DNA from: Streptomyces sp. MNU76
Lineage (GTDB): Bacteria > Actinomycetota > Actinomycetes > Streptomycetales > Streptomycetaceae
DNA length: 64,000 nt
Assembly (NCBI RefSeq): GCF_020982545.1
Contig: NZ_JAJKLK010000023.1
Location: 62,001 to 126,000 of the forward strand
Direction of reading: 5' to 3'
The notes under the pieces were generated by a model. The model worked only from the letters and a program-made list of their open reading frames with translations. It was not told where the DNA came from and ran no database searches. Shown piece by piece: positions 25,009 to 33,402 of the stretch (within the stretch, counting starts at the first letter, position 1; the number at the start of each line of letters is the position of its first letter). A program made the position numbers and the translations under genes.

Positions 25009-26421
25009 ATGGCATCGACGCACAGCGCGCGGATCCTCGTCGCCTCCAACCGTGGCCCCATCACGTACACCGAGGACGAATCCGGCGCCCTCACAGCGAA
25101 GCGCGGCGGCGGCGGCCTCGTCTCCGGCCTCTCCGCGATCGACCCGGACGCGGGCGCCGTCTGGGTGTGCTCCGCCCTCGGCGACGGCGACCGCGAGGCC
25201 GTACGCCGCGGTGTCGGCGAGCCCGGCGTCCGCATGCTCGACATCCCCGCCGACGTGCACCACGACGCGTACAACGGCGTCGCCAACTCCACGCTGTGGT
25301 TCGTGCACCACATGCTGTACCAGACCCCGCTGGAGCCGTCCTTCGACGCGGAGTTCCGGCGCCAGTGGGCGTCGTACGAGACGTACAACCGTGCCTTCGC
25401 CGAGGCGCTCGCCCAGGAGGCGGCGGACGGCGCGTCCGTGCTCGTGCAGGACTACCACCTCACCCTGGTCCCCCGGATGCTCCGCGAGCTCCGCCCCGAC
25501 CTGCGGATCGGCCACTTCTCCCACACCCCGTGGGCGCCCGTCGAGTACTTCCGGCTGCTGCCCGACGACATCGCCGCCCAGGTGCTCGACGGCATCCTCG
25601 GCGCCGACCGGGCCGCGTTCCTCACCCGGCGGTGGGCCGACGCGTTCACCGAGTGCGCTCGCGCCGTCCTCGGCCCCGACGCCCCGTCCGGCACCCGGAT
25701 CGGCGTGCACGGCCTGGGCGCCGACGCGGACTTCCTGCGGGCCCGCGCCCACCAGGCGGACGTCGACGACCGCATCGCCACGCTGCGGAAGCAGATCGGT
25801 ACGGCCCCCGACGGCTCCCCGCGCCGTACGGTCGTCCGCGTCGACCGTACGGAACTCTCCAAGAACATCGTGCGCGGCCTGCACGCCTTCCGGCAGCTTC
25901 TCGACGAGCGGCCGGACTGGCGCGAGCGCGTCGTGCACATCGCCCTCGCCTACCCGTCGCGGCAGGACCTCGCGGTGTACCGGGACTACATGACCGAGGT
26001 CCAGCGGGTCGCGGACGACATCAACGAGCGGTACGGGACACCGGACTGGACCCCGGTCGTCCTCCACCTGAAGGACGACTTCGCGCGCTCCCTCGCGGCG
26101 TACCGGCTCGCCGACGTGGCCCTGGTCAACCCCATCCGGGACGGCATGAACCTCGTCGCCAAGGAGGTGCCGGTCGTCTCCGACGAGGGGTGCGCGCTCG
26201 TGCTGTCACGGGAGGCCGGGGCGTACGAGGAGCTGGGGGACGACGCGCTGGTGGTGAACCCCTACGACGTGGTGGGCACGGCCGCCGCCCTGCACGAGGC
26301 GTTGAGCATGCCGAGGGCCGAGCGGGCGGAGCGGACGAAGCGGCTCGCCGGGGCGGCGACCGCGTTGCCGCCGACGCGGTGGTTCCTGGATCAGTTGGGG
26401 GCGTTGGAGGGCGGCCAGTAG
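25009..26421 (+). CDS. otsA: Trehalose-6-phosphate synthase
   Basis: The 470-residue GT20 enzyme joins a nucleotide glucose and glucose-6-phosphate. Visible: LVASNRGPITYTEDE and GGGGLVSGL (G6P loop) at the N-terminus, VQDYHLTLVPRMLREL, HFSHTPWAP, RVDRTELSKNI for donor binding and LVNPIRDGMNLVAKE near the end. ATG 25009 has no clear ribosome site and may be leaderless. Together with the facing otsB gene it gives trehalose from glucose units; neighbouring gpgS makes another stress solute. Confidence 0.93.
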   Translation: MASTHSARILVASNRGPITYTEDESGALTAKRGGGGLVSGLSAIDPDAGAVWVCSALGDGDREAVRRGVGEPGVRMLDIPADVHHDAYNGVANSTLWFVHHMLYQTPLEPSFDAEFRRQWASYETYNRAFAEALAQEAADGASVLVQDYHLTLVPRMLRELRPDLRIGHFSHTPWAPVEYFRLLPDDIAAQVLDGILGADRAAFLTRRWADAFTECARAVLGPDAPSGTRIGVHGLGADADFLRARAHQADVDDRIATLRKQIGTAPDGSPRRTVVRVDRTELSKNIVRGLHAFRQLLDERPDWRERVVHIALAYPSRQDLAVYRDYMTEVQRVADDINERYGTPDWTPVVLHLKDDFARSLAAYRLADVALVNPIRDGMNLVAKEVPVVSDEGCALVLSREAGAYEELGDDALVVNPYDVVGTAAALHEALSMPRAERAERTKRLAGAATALPPTRWFLDQLGALEGGQ

Positions 26422-26424
26422 CTC

Positions 26425-26497
26425 GGGGGGCCGGGTGCGTTGGCGGGTGCGGGTGATTCGTGGTTGCTCGCGCAGTACCCCGCACCCCTGAAAAGCA
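26425..26497. repeat. Single, diverged arm of the intergenic repeat
   Basis: GGGTGCGTTGGCGGGTGCGG, then TGCTCGCGCAGTACCCCGCA and CCCCTGAAAAGC form a left arm with two base changes relative to other copies. No right arm is visible. It separates the convergent otsA and otsB genes. Confidence 0.7.
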
Positions 26498-26513
26498 CCG
26501 GGTCCCCCTCTCG

Positions 26514-27408
26514 CTACACGTGCTCGGCGATCGTTGCCAGCAGGTGGACGACGCCCGCGGGGCCGTCCACCACCAGGTCCGCGCGCTCCGACAGCTCGCT
26601 CACCTCCGCGCTGCCGCTGCACACCAGCAGGCCCGGCGTGCCCTCGGTGCGGAGTTTCTCGACGGTGGCGAAGGCGGGGAGGTCGCCGAGGTCGTCGCCG
26701 GCGTAGAGGACGGACTCGGCGGCGGTCTCCTTGAGGTACTCGTGGAGGGCGACGCCCTTGTCCATGCCCGGGGGGCGCAGTTCGAGGACGAGGCGGCCGG
26801 GTTCGACGATGAGGCCGTGCCGGCCGGCGAGGTCGGCCAGCGGGGCGCGCAGGGCCTCGAAGGCGGCCTGCGGGTCGGTGGCACGGCGTGTGTGGACGGC
26901 GACCGCGCGGCCCTTCTCCTCGATCCAGGTGCCCTGCCACGCGCCGACGCCGTCCAGCAGCCCGGGGAGCTCCGCGCGGACCGCGGCGACACCGGGGTGC
27001 GGGGCGGGGGCGCTGACGGTGCCGGTGACGGCGTCCCAGCGTTCGGCGCCGTAGTGGCCGAGGACGACGAGGTGTTCCAGACCGGGGACGTCGGCGAAGC
27101 CGCCGTGGCGGACGGCGACGGCGGCGGGGCGACCGGTCACCACGGCGACGGAGGCGACCTTGGGGCGAGTGCGGCGAGCGCGGCCACGGCGTCGGGGTGG
27201 GCGCGGGCCTGTTCGGGTCGGGGACGATGGGGGCGAGGGTGCCGTCGAAGTCGAGCGCGATCACCGTACGGTCGGGTCGTCGGAGGATCGCGTCCAGCGC
27301 GTCCCGCCCGGCGGGGGTCACGGGTGTCGGCAAGGTGGCCCCGGAGTTCGCACCATGCGTGTTCTCTGCGTCCTTGTGGCTGCCCATGGCTTCGACCCTA
27401 TCCGTCAT
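26514..27408 (-). CDS. otsB: Trehalose-6-phosphate phosphatase (two one-base frameshifts)
   Basis: The HAD-family N-terminus VIALDFDGTLAPIVPDP (nucleophile Asp) is in one frame. The remainder, from VTGRPAAVAVRHGGFADV through LVLELRPPGMDKGVAL and YAGDDLGDLPAFATV, is in another. Adding one G near 27221 and one C near 27159, both in short homopolymers, joins the parts into 298 residues with a continuous family-like sequence. The observed length of 895 nt is two short of a multiple of three, which agrees. ATG 27408 overlaps the DUF3263 stop codon (ATGA). It removes phosphate from the OtsA product. Confidence 0.82.
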
Positions 27409-27632
27409 CGCTCCTCGCGGCGGGCCTCTCGCACCCTTCGCAGCCGGTTGACGGTGACCGGGTCGTGGGCGAGGGCGCGGGGGTCGTCGAGCAGGGCGTT
27501 GAGAAGCTGGTAGTACCGCACGGGGGCGATCCCGAGCCGCTCCCTTATGGCCCGCTCCTTGGCCCCCGGCCCCGCCCACGACTGCCGTTCCACGGCGAGG
27601 ATGGCCTGTTCACGGGGTTCGAGCGCGTCCAT
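27405..27632 (-). CDS. DUF3263 protein
   Basis: The 75-residue protein MDALEPREQAILAVERQSW... matches DUF3263, a short helix-turn-helix-like family (IRERLGIAPVRYYQLLNALL) next to otsB in many actinobacteria. It may bind nucleic acid, but its role is unknown. Its TGA overlaps the otsB ATG, so the two are coupled. ATG 27632 gives the full conserved start. Confidence 0.85.
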   Translation of the reverse strand: MDALEPREQAILAVERQSWAGPGAKERAIRERLGIAPVRYYQLLNALLDDPRALAHDPVTVNRLRRVREARREER

Positions 27633-27689
27633 GGGTCGACCGTAGCGGAGGGGGGTGACAGGGCGCGTGCCAGCTCGGGGGTGCGGGTT

Positions 27690-27885
27690 CGTCGGCGGGT
27701 GCGGGTGATTCGTGGTTGCTCGCGCAGTTCCCCGCGCCCCTGAAAAGCAGGGGCTGCGCCCCGTGCTTTTCGGCCCGCAGCCCCGTCGCCTTTCAGGCCC
27801 GCAGCCCGCCGTCTTCCAGGTAGGCAGCGCCTGGGTCTTTCAGGGGCGCGGGAACTGCGCGAGAAGCCCCACCGGTAGGCAGCCG
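27690..27885. repeat. Paired inverted intergenic repeat with internal TTTCAGGCCCGCAG copies
   Basis: The left arm (about 27690-27748) has TTGCTCGCGCAGTTCCCCGC and the right arm (27838-27876) the inverse, with one base missing in GCGGGAACTGCGCG. Between them GCCCGCAGCCC and TTTCAGG repeats occur, as at 3630. It lies between the sugar-binding gene and DUF3263. Confidence 0.8.
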
Positions 27886-27918
27886 CCCACGCACCGAAAC
27901 CACCCACCCCGTCGCGCC

Positions 27919-29217
27919 CTAATAACCCTCCCGATCCGCCACCTCCGCCGTCTTCTGCAACTGCTCCAGCACAACCCCCGGCTCAATCCCCGGCCGCACC
28001 GCCCGCCCGATCTGCTCCTTGACCGCCGCGCTGACATCCGCCCAGGACGTCTTGCCCACCGGCGGCAGCACCGCGTCCGGCAGCGCGTCGAGGAACGGCC
28101 CGAGGTCCGCCTCGTCCTTGTCCGCCGCCATCTCCGCGGACGCGGACACGGTCACCGGCAGCAGGTCGTACTCCCGGGAGAAGTCGAGAACGTTCTCGTC
28201 GCTGTAGACGAAGTCGAGGAAGTGCCCGATCTCCTCCCCGTGGCCGTTCTTCTTGAAGGCCATCATCCAGTCGGCCACCCCCATGGTGGCGTGCCGCCCG
28301 CCGCCGTACCCCGGCATGGTGGCCGTCCCGTAGTCGACCCCTTCGTCCGCCGCCATCCGCATCAGGCTGGGGTGCCCGTTGAGCATGCCGACCTCCCCCC
28401 GCGCGAACGCGGCGAACGCGTCGGCCCGGTTCAGCTCCGCCGGCGCCGTGGGCCCGGTGAGCCCCTGGTCGACCAGCTTCTCCTTCAGCCAGGTGAAGGT
28501 CCGGACGTTCTCCTCGGAGTCGAGACGGTAGTTGCCGACGGTGTCGACATAGCCCGCCCCGCCGCTGAACAGCCACTGCATGGTCTCGGCCTGGGCCTCC
28601 TCGGGCCCGAGCGGCAGCGCGTAGGGGGTCTTGACCCCGGCCTCGTCGAGGGCCTCGGCGTCGGCCGCCAGCTCGCTCCAGTTGCGCGGGGCGCCGTCGA
28701 GGCCCGCCTCGGCGAAGAGCTTCTTGTTGTAGAAGAGGACGCGGGTGGACGCGGCGAACGGCATCCCGTAGGCGACGCGCCGCACCTTGCCCGCGTCGGC
28801 GAGCTGGGGCAGGAACCCGGCCTGGACGGGGATGGAGAGCAGGTCGTCCACCTCGTAGAGCCGGTCGGCGGCGGCGTGGTCCGCGTAGGTGCCCGCCTGC
28901 GCCATGTCGGGCGCCTCACCGGCTGCGACCATCTCCTTGATCTTGCGGTCGACGTCGTTCCAGGAGTACACGGTGACGTCGACCGTGACGCCCGGGGTCT
29001 TCTTCTCGTACGCCTTCACGACCTCGTCCCAGTACTTCCGGGAGCTGTTGGCCCTGGAGTCGCCGTAGTCGGCGGCGACGAGCTTCAGGGTGACGCCGGG
29101 GCCGTCGGCCGACGCGGCGCCGCAGCCCGCAAGCGTCGCCATCAGGCCCAGCACGGTCAGTGCCGCCGTCCCGCTGTTCCTGACGCCGGTCTTCGTCCGC
29201 CTCTGTCGCTGTCGCAC
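27919..29217 (-). CDS. Sugar ABC transporter substrate-binding lipoprotein
   Basis: The 432-residue extracytoplasmic binding protein of the MalE type has a signal with lipobox LAGC near residue 32. Sugar-binding features include KLVAADYGDSR, VDVTVYSWNDVDRKI, AYGMPFAASTRVLFYNKKLF, a typical hinge segment, and a C-terminal helix. No permease or ATPase gene is adjacent, so it must share components elsewhere. The DasR-like box upstream and its partner nagK-nagA suggest an amino-sugar ligand. GTG 29217 follows CAGGAC. Confidence 0.88.
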   Translation of the reverse strand: MRQRQRRTKTGVRNSGTAALTVLGLMATLAGCGAASADGPGVTLKLVAADYGDSRANSSRKYWDEVVKAYEKKTPGVTVDVTVYSWNDVDRKIKEMVAAGEAPDMAQAGTYADHAAADRLYEVDDLLSIPVQAGFLPQLADAGKVRRVAYGMPFAASTRVLFYNKKLFAEAGLDGAPRNWSELAADAEALDEAGVKTPYALPLGPEEAQAETMQWLFSGGAGYVDTVGNYRLDSEENVRTFTWLKEKLVDQGLTGPTAPAELNRADAFAAFARGEVGMLNGHPSLMRMAADEGVDYGTATMPGYGGGRHATMGVADWMMAFKKNGHGEEIGHFLDFVYSDENVLDFSREYDLLPVTVSASAEMAADKDEADLGPFLDALPDAVLPPVGKTSWADVSAAVKEQIGRAVRPGIEPGVVLEQLQKTAEVADREGY

Positions 29218-29318
29218 TCGTCCTGCCCCAAACCCGTCGCACGTACCCCGCGTGAACCAGCCTGGGTCACCGGCTCTCCGCTCAAGGCCGTTGATCACTC
29301 AACTTCCCGAACCCTCCA

Positions 29319-29375
29319 TAAGGTCTACACCACTCCTCTCATGAGGTCTAGACCATGCGAGTGGACTAGACCTCT
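29319..29375. promoter_or_regulatory. Three DasR-responsive-element-like boxes
   Basis: Cores GGTCTACACC (29322-29331), GGTCTAGACC (29345-29354, perfect) and GGACTAGACC (29363-29372) resemble the dre consensus ACTGGTCTAGACCACT. They fill the gap between the divergent sugar-binding gene and nagK. DasR is a GntR repressor relieved by GlcN-6-P and related sugars. Three sites in 57 bp suggests tight co-control of both transcripts. Confidence 0.85.
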
Positions 29376-29403
29376 CGCGGGTCCAAGGGCCACACTGTCC
29401 TCC

Positions 29404-30390
29404 GTGAGACATGTCATCGCCCTCGATGTGGGCGGCACCGGGATGAAGGCCGCACTGGTCGGGGCCGACAGCGCGGCCTCCGGGGGCGCGCCCCCCGGGG
29501 TCCCCGTCCTGCTGCACCAGGCACGCCGGGCGACCGGCCGCGAGCGCGGGCCGGAGGCCGTCGTCGCGTCGATCCTCGACTTCGCCGCCGAGCTGCGCGC
29601 ATACGGCGAGCGGCACTTCGGCGAGCCCGCCCTCGCCGCCGGCGTCGCCGTGCCCGGCATCGTCGACGCCGAGCGGGGCATCGCCGTCTACGCCGCCAAC
29701 CTCGGCTGGCGCGACGTCCCGCTGCGCGCGCTCCTCGCCGAACGCCTCGGCGGCGTCCCGGTCGCCCTCGGCCACGACGTGCGCACCGGAGGACTCGCGG
29801 AGGGGCGCGTGGGCGCGGGCCGGGGCGCGGACCGCTATCTCTTCGTGGCGCTCGGCACCGGGATCGCCGGCGCGATCGGCGTCGACGGCCGGGTGGAGGC
29901 GGGCGCCCACGGCTTCGCGGGCGAGATCGGCCACATCGTCGTACGGCCCGGGGGCATCCCGTGCCCCTGCGGGCAGTACGGCTGCCTGGAGCGGTACGCC
30001 TCGGCGGCGGCCGTCAGCCAGGCCTGGGCGGAGGCGTGCGGGGAACCCGAGGCCGACGCGGCGGACTGCGCCAAGGCCGTCGAGTCGGGCGACCCGCGCG
30101 CGAGCGCCGTCTGGCAGCACGCCGTCGACGCCCTCGCCGACGGTCTCGTCACCGCCCTCACCCTCCTCGACCCCCGCACCCTCATCATCGGCGGCGGCCT
30201 GGCGGAGGCCGGTGACACCCTGTTCGACCCTCTCCGCGCCGCCGTGGAACACCGGGTGACCTTCCAGAAGGTCCCCACCATCGTCCCCGCGGCCCTGGGC
30301 GACACCGCGGGCAGCCTGGGCGCCGGCCTGATGGCCTGGGACCTGATCGCCCCCACGACCCCACAACCCCGACGGACCCTTCGGAGGTAA
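29404..30390 (+). CDS. nagK: N-acetylglucosamine kinase, ROK family
   Basis: The 328-residue ROK kinase has the N-terminal phosphate loop ALDVGGTGMKAAL, FVALGTGIAGAI, and the zinc motif CPCGQYGCLE at about 186-195, preceded by GEIGHIVV with the catalytic region. GTG 29404 leads straight into the domain. The context, with DasR-like boxes upstream and nagA 7 nt downstream, points to GlcNAc as substrate, giving GlcNAc-6-P for NagA; glucose kinase activity is the main alternative. Confidence 0.85.
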   Translation: MRHVIALDVGGTGMKAALVGADSAASGGAPPGVPVLLHQARRATGRERGPEAVVASILDFAAELRAYGERHFGEPALAAGVAVPGIVDAERGIAVYAANLGWRDVPLRALLAERLGGVPVALGHDVRTGGLAEGRVGAGRGADRYLFVALGTGIAGAIGVDGRVEAGAHGFAGEIGHIVVRPGGIPCPCGQYGCLERYASAAAVSQAWAEACGEPEADAADCAKAVESGDPRASAVWQHAVDALADGLVTALTLLDPRTLIIGGGLAEAGDTLFDPLRAAVEHRVTFQKVPTIVPAALGDTAGSLGAGLMAWDLIAPTTPQPRRTLRR

Positions 30391-30397
30391 CCCCCTG

Positions 30398-31669
30398 ATG
30401 GCCCCCGCCTTTTCCGACACCGGGTCCGACACCAGCGCCCCATCAGGGGCGCGGGGCAGCGCTGAACATGCGGCTACCGCCGCGCGGGCGCGACCAGCCC
30501 CCACCCAGCCGCAGCCGCCGAACCCTTCCCAGCCCTTCGTCCTGGAAGGCGCCCACGTCGCCCTCCCCACCGGCGTCGTCAAAAACGGCCGTCTCACCAT
30601 CCACGGCACCAAGATCGCCGCCGGCATCCCCGCGAACGCCCACACCATCGACGTAAGCAACCACTGGGTGGTCCCGGGCTTCGTCGACCTCCACAACCAC
30701 GGCGGCGGCGGAGCCTCCTTCACCTCCGGCACCGTCGACGACGTGCTCACGGGCATCCGCACCCACCGCCTGCACGGCACCACCACCCTCGTCGCCTCCA
30801 CGGTCACCAGCGACATGGACGGCCTCGCCCACCGCGCCGGCCTCCTCTCCGAACTCGCCGAACAGGGCGACATCGCCGGCATCCACTTCGAGGGCCCCTT
30901 CATCTCCCCCTGCCGCAAGGGCGCGCACTCGGAGGAGCTCCTGCGCGACCCCGACCCGGCGGAGGTCCGCAAGCTGATCGACGCGGCGCGCGGCCGGGCC
31001 GCGATGGTCACCCTCGCCACCGAACTCCCCGGCGGCCTCGACTCCGTACGGCTCCTCGCCGAACACGGCGTCATCGCGGCGATCGGGCACACCGACGCGA
31101 CGTACGAACAGACGGTTCAAGCCATCGACGCGGGCGCGACCGTGGCCACCCACCTCTTCAACGCGATGCCACCGCTCGGCCACCGCGACCCCGGTCCGAT
31201 CGCCGCGCTCCTGGAGGACGAGCGGATCACCGTCGAGCTGATCAACGACGGCACCCATCTCCACCCCGCCGCCCTCCAGCTGGCGTTCCGTCACGCGGGC
31301 GCGGACCGCGTCGCGTTCATCACCGACGCGATGGACGCCGCCGGCTTCGGCGACGGCCGCTACACGCTGGGCCCGCTGGCGGTCGAGGTCGTGGACGGGG
31401 TGGCCCGTCTGGTGGAGGGCGGCTCGATCGCGGGCTCGACCCTCACCCAGGACCGCGCCTTCAAACGGGCCGTCACCCTCGATCGCCTCCCCGTCGAGGA
31501 CGCCGTCGCCGCCCTCTGCTCCAACCCGGCGAAACTCCTCGGCCTCTACGACCGCGTGGGCTCCCTGGACCCCGGCAAGGACGCCGACCTCGTCCTCCTC
31601 GACGCACACTTCGACCTCAAGGGGGTCCTGCGCAAGGGCGAGTGGGTGGTCGATCCCCAACTGGGGTGA
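30398..31669 (+). CDS. nagA: N-acetylglucosamine-6-phosphate deacetylase
   Basis: The amidohydrolase removes acetate from GlcNAc-6-P. It shows PGFVDLHNHGGGG with His99 and His101, IHFEGPFISP with the metal Glu, GHTDATYEQT, THLFNAMPPLGHRDPG and ITDAMDAAG with the catalytic Asp. The reading frame is 423 aa. Residues 1-46 (Ala/Pro/Ser-rich) are not part of the family and include an in-frame copy of the intergenic repeat, so the true start could be nearer residue 46 at a non-ATG codon. It forms an operon with nagK and is probably DasR-controlled. Confidence 0.92.
   Translation: MAPAFSDTGSDTSAPSGARGSAEHAATAARARPAPTQPQPPNPSQPFVLEGAHVALPTGVVKNGRLTIHGTKIAAGIPANAHTIDVSNHWVVPGFVDLHNHGGGGASFTSGTVDDVLTGIRTHRLHGTTTLVASTVTSDMDGLAHRAGLLSELAEQGDIAGIHFEGPFISPCRKGAHSEELLRDPDPAEVRKLIDAARGRAAMVTLATELPGGLDSVRLLAEHGVIAAIGHTDATYEQTVQAIDAGATVATHLFNAMPPLGHRDPGPIAALLEDERITVELINDGTHLHPAALQLAFRHAGADRVAFITDAMDAAGFGDGRYTLGPLAVEVVDGVARLVEGGSIAGSTLTQDRAFKRAVTLDRLPVEDAVAALCSNPAKLLGLYDRVGSLDPGKDADLVLLDAHFDLKGVLRKGEWVVDPQLG
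30441..30500. repeat. Long variant of the repeat inside the annotated 5' end of nagA
   Basis: CAGGGGCGCGGGGCAGCGCT, a central part with ATGCGGCTACCGCCGCGCGG, then GCGCGACCAGCCCCCACC. The ends match the intergenic repeat while the middle is a longer variant. It is read in frame as the low-complexity N-terminus of NagA, or else lies upstream of a later start. Confidence 0.65.
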
Positions 31670-31832
31670 TTCGCCTGGTTGTTGGCATGAAGTGCGGAGT
31701 GCGGCGGTTGTCCCGGGGGCTGGGACGACCGCCGCTCTTTTGGCATGATCGAGCCTGCGCAACCGCGTCCGGGCGAGCGCACTCTGTTACTCGGCAGGCG
31801 CGCTCACGAGCACCAAAAGGGGGTCGGCCCAG

Positions 31833-32765
31833 GTGATCCTCACGGTCACACTGAACACCGCTCTCGACCTCACCTACCGTGTACGGGACCTCAGGCCCCA
31901 CGCCACGCACCGGGTGACCGATGTCATCGAACGGCCCGGCGGCAAGGGCCTGAACGTGGCCCGGGTGCTGGCGGCGCTCGGCCACGAGGTGACCGTCACC
32001 GGTTTCGTCGGCGGCGCGACCGGCCGGGCCGTACAGGACCGGCTCACGCACACACCGGGCGTGGTGGACGCGCTGATGCCGGTCGAGGGTGCGACGCGCC
32101 GGACGATCGCCGTGGCCGACGCGAGCGGTGACACGACTCAGCTCAACGAACCGGGCCCGCTCGTCTCGCCCGTCGAGTGGTCCGCCTTCCAGGAGGCGTA
32201 CGTCGATCTGCTGCGCTCCGCCTCGGTGGTGGCCCTGTGCGGCAGTCTGCCGCCGGGGGTGCCGGTGGGGGCGTACGCGGGCCTGGTCCGTACGGCCCGC
32301 ACGCTGTCCGTGCCGGTTCTGCTGGACACCAGCGGTGAGCCGTTGCGTCGTGGAGTGGCGGCCCGCCCCGACCTGGTGAAGCCGAACACCGACGAACTGG
32401 CCGAACTCACCGGCTCCCACGAGCCGTCCCGCGCGACCCGGGACGCCCGCCGCCGCGGCGCGCAGGCGGTCGTCGCCTCCCTCGGCCCCGACGGTCTGCT
32501 CGCCCACACCCCCGAGGGCCTCTGGCGGGCCGCCCCGCCCCGCCGTCTGCGCGGCAACCCGACCGGGGCGGGCGACTCGGCGGTGGCGGGCCTCCTGTCG
32601 GGCCTGGTCGACCGCCTCTCCTGGCCCGACCGCCTGGCCCGCGCGACGGCCCTGTCGGCCGCGACCGTACTGACCCCGGTGGCGGGCGAGTTCGACCGGG
32701 CGGCTTTCGACGACCTTGTGACCAGAGTGACCGTGACGCAAGACCTCCTTCACGAAGCCGGGTGA
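31833..32765 (+). CDS. PfkB-family sugar kinase, 1-phosphofructokinase-like
   Basis: The 310-residue protein of the ribokinase fold opens ILTVTLNTALDLTYRV, typical of 1-phosphofructokinase/tagatose-6-phosphate kinases. It has PGGKGLNVARVLAALGH near 36-52 and RGNPTGAGDSAVAGLLSG near 239-256 with the catalytic GAGD. No fruA/PTS gene is adjacent, so the substrate is open: hexose phosphate or another sugar. GTG 31833 is the first codon consistent with the family; upstream AGGGGGTCGG may act as ribosome site. Confidence 0.85.
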   Translation: MILTVTLNTALDLTYRVRDLRPHATHRVTDVIERPGGKGLNVARVLAALGHEVTVTGFVGGATGRAVQDRLTHTPGVVDALMPVEGATRRTIAVADASGDTTQLNEPGPLVSPVEWSAFQEAYVDLLRSASVVALCGSLPPGVPVGAYAGLVRTARTLSVPVLLDTSGEPLRRGVAARPDLVKPNTDELAELTGSHEPSRATRDARRRGAQAVVASLGPDGLLAHTPEGLWRAAPPRRLRGNPTGAGDSAVAGLLSGLVDRLSWPDRLARATALSAATVLTPVAGEFDRAAFDDLVTRVTVTQDLLHEAG

Positions 32766-32788
32766 GCCTGCTGGCACCACAGGAATCC

Positions 32789-32818
32789 CTGACATTACCT
32801 GCTAACGACAAATATGAT
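32789..32818 (+). promoter_or_regulatory. Promoter of the secreted 132-aa protein
   Basis: CTGACA (32789-32794), an 18-bp spacer, then TATGAT (32813-32818) form a good housekeeping-type promoter 46 bp before the start codon, inside a distinctly AT-richer stretch. Confidence 0.6.
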
Positions 32819-32863
32819 CTGAATACATCAAGTGAGTTTCGGCCTCATAGAAGGAGACGCAGA

Positions 32864-33262
32864 GTGCGCAAATCGGTTACCGCAGCCGGGAGCATCGGAG
32901 CAGCACTACTCCTCACCGTGAGTATGGCCGGTTCTGCATACGCGGATTCATTCCGCGGATGCAGCACCACGGGCGCCTCCGGCCTATTGGCGATATCAAA
33001 CTGGAATGACCCTGGCTCCAGGATTAGGATTCACGGCGAGCTCACAGACAGCAAATCAGACGGCCACCACGCTCGCATGCGTCTCCTCACCGAACGGGCA
33101 GATGGCTCCATCCACTACTGGCCATGGCGCAAGAACACCAGTGGCGTGGGCACCATCACCTTCGACACTACCGCAGAAGACGATAGAGGGATCTTTGAAG
33201 CTGGCGTGGAAGTGGCTCGATTCGAAAAAGATAAGAAGCTTAATTCCTGCATAGACTGGTAG
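32864..33262 (+). CDS. Small secreted protein of unknown function, low GC
   Basis: The 132-residue protein has a signal peptide (VRKSVTAAGSIGAALLLTVS, cleavage near AYA). The mature part contains FRGCSTTGASGLLAISNWND, a Trp-rich HYWPWRKNTSG and a closing NSCIDW; two Cys may pair. GTG 32864 has AAGGAG 7 nt upstream. Codon use is visibly less GC-biased than in its neighbours (CTATTG, ATATCA, AAGCTTAAT), suggesting recent transfer. I recognise no domain. Confidence 0.75.
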   Translation: MRKSVTAAGSIGAALLLTVSMAGSAYADSFRGCSTTGASGLLAISNWNDPGSRIRIHGELTDSKSDGHHARMRLLTERADGSIHYWPWRKNTSGVGTITFDTTAEDDRGIFEAGVEVARFEKDKKLNSCIDW

Positions 33263-33268
33263 GAGCTT

Positions 33269-33308
33269 TCTCGTCAGGAGTGTTATCGAGAAACATGGCC
33301 TGACGAGA
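33269..33308 (+). terminator. Hairpin after the secreted protein gene
   Basis: TCTCGTCAGG (33269-33278) and CCTGACGAGA (33299-33308) form a perfect 10-bp stem with a 20-nt loop, 7 nt past the stop codon. Confidence 0.6.
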
Positions 33309-33327
33309 TAAGCTCTGCACAAGACTA

Positions 33328-33360
33328 GCCCCGCACATGACGCATGCGCGGGGCCTCTTT
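33328..33360. terminator. Second hairpin with T-rich tail
   Basis: GCCCCGC (33328-33334) and GCGGGGC (33348-33354) close a hairpin whose inner CATG/CATG adds pairs; CTCTTT follows on the plus strand. It can end plus-strand transcripts from 32864 and lies 43 nt beyond the stop of the minus-strand CBM35 gene. Confidence 0.6.
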
Positions 33361-33402
33361 GCAGTCTCGGGGCGAAATCCAAAGATAGCTGCGCCGGAAC
33401 CG

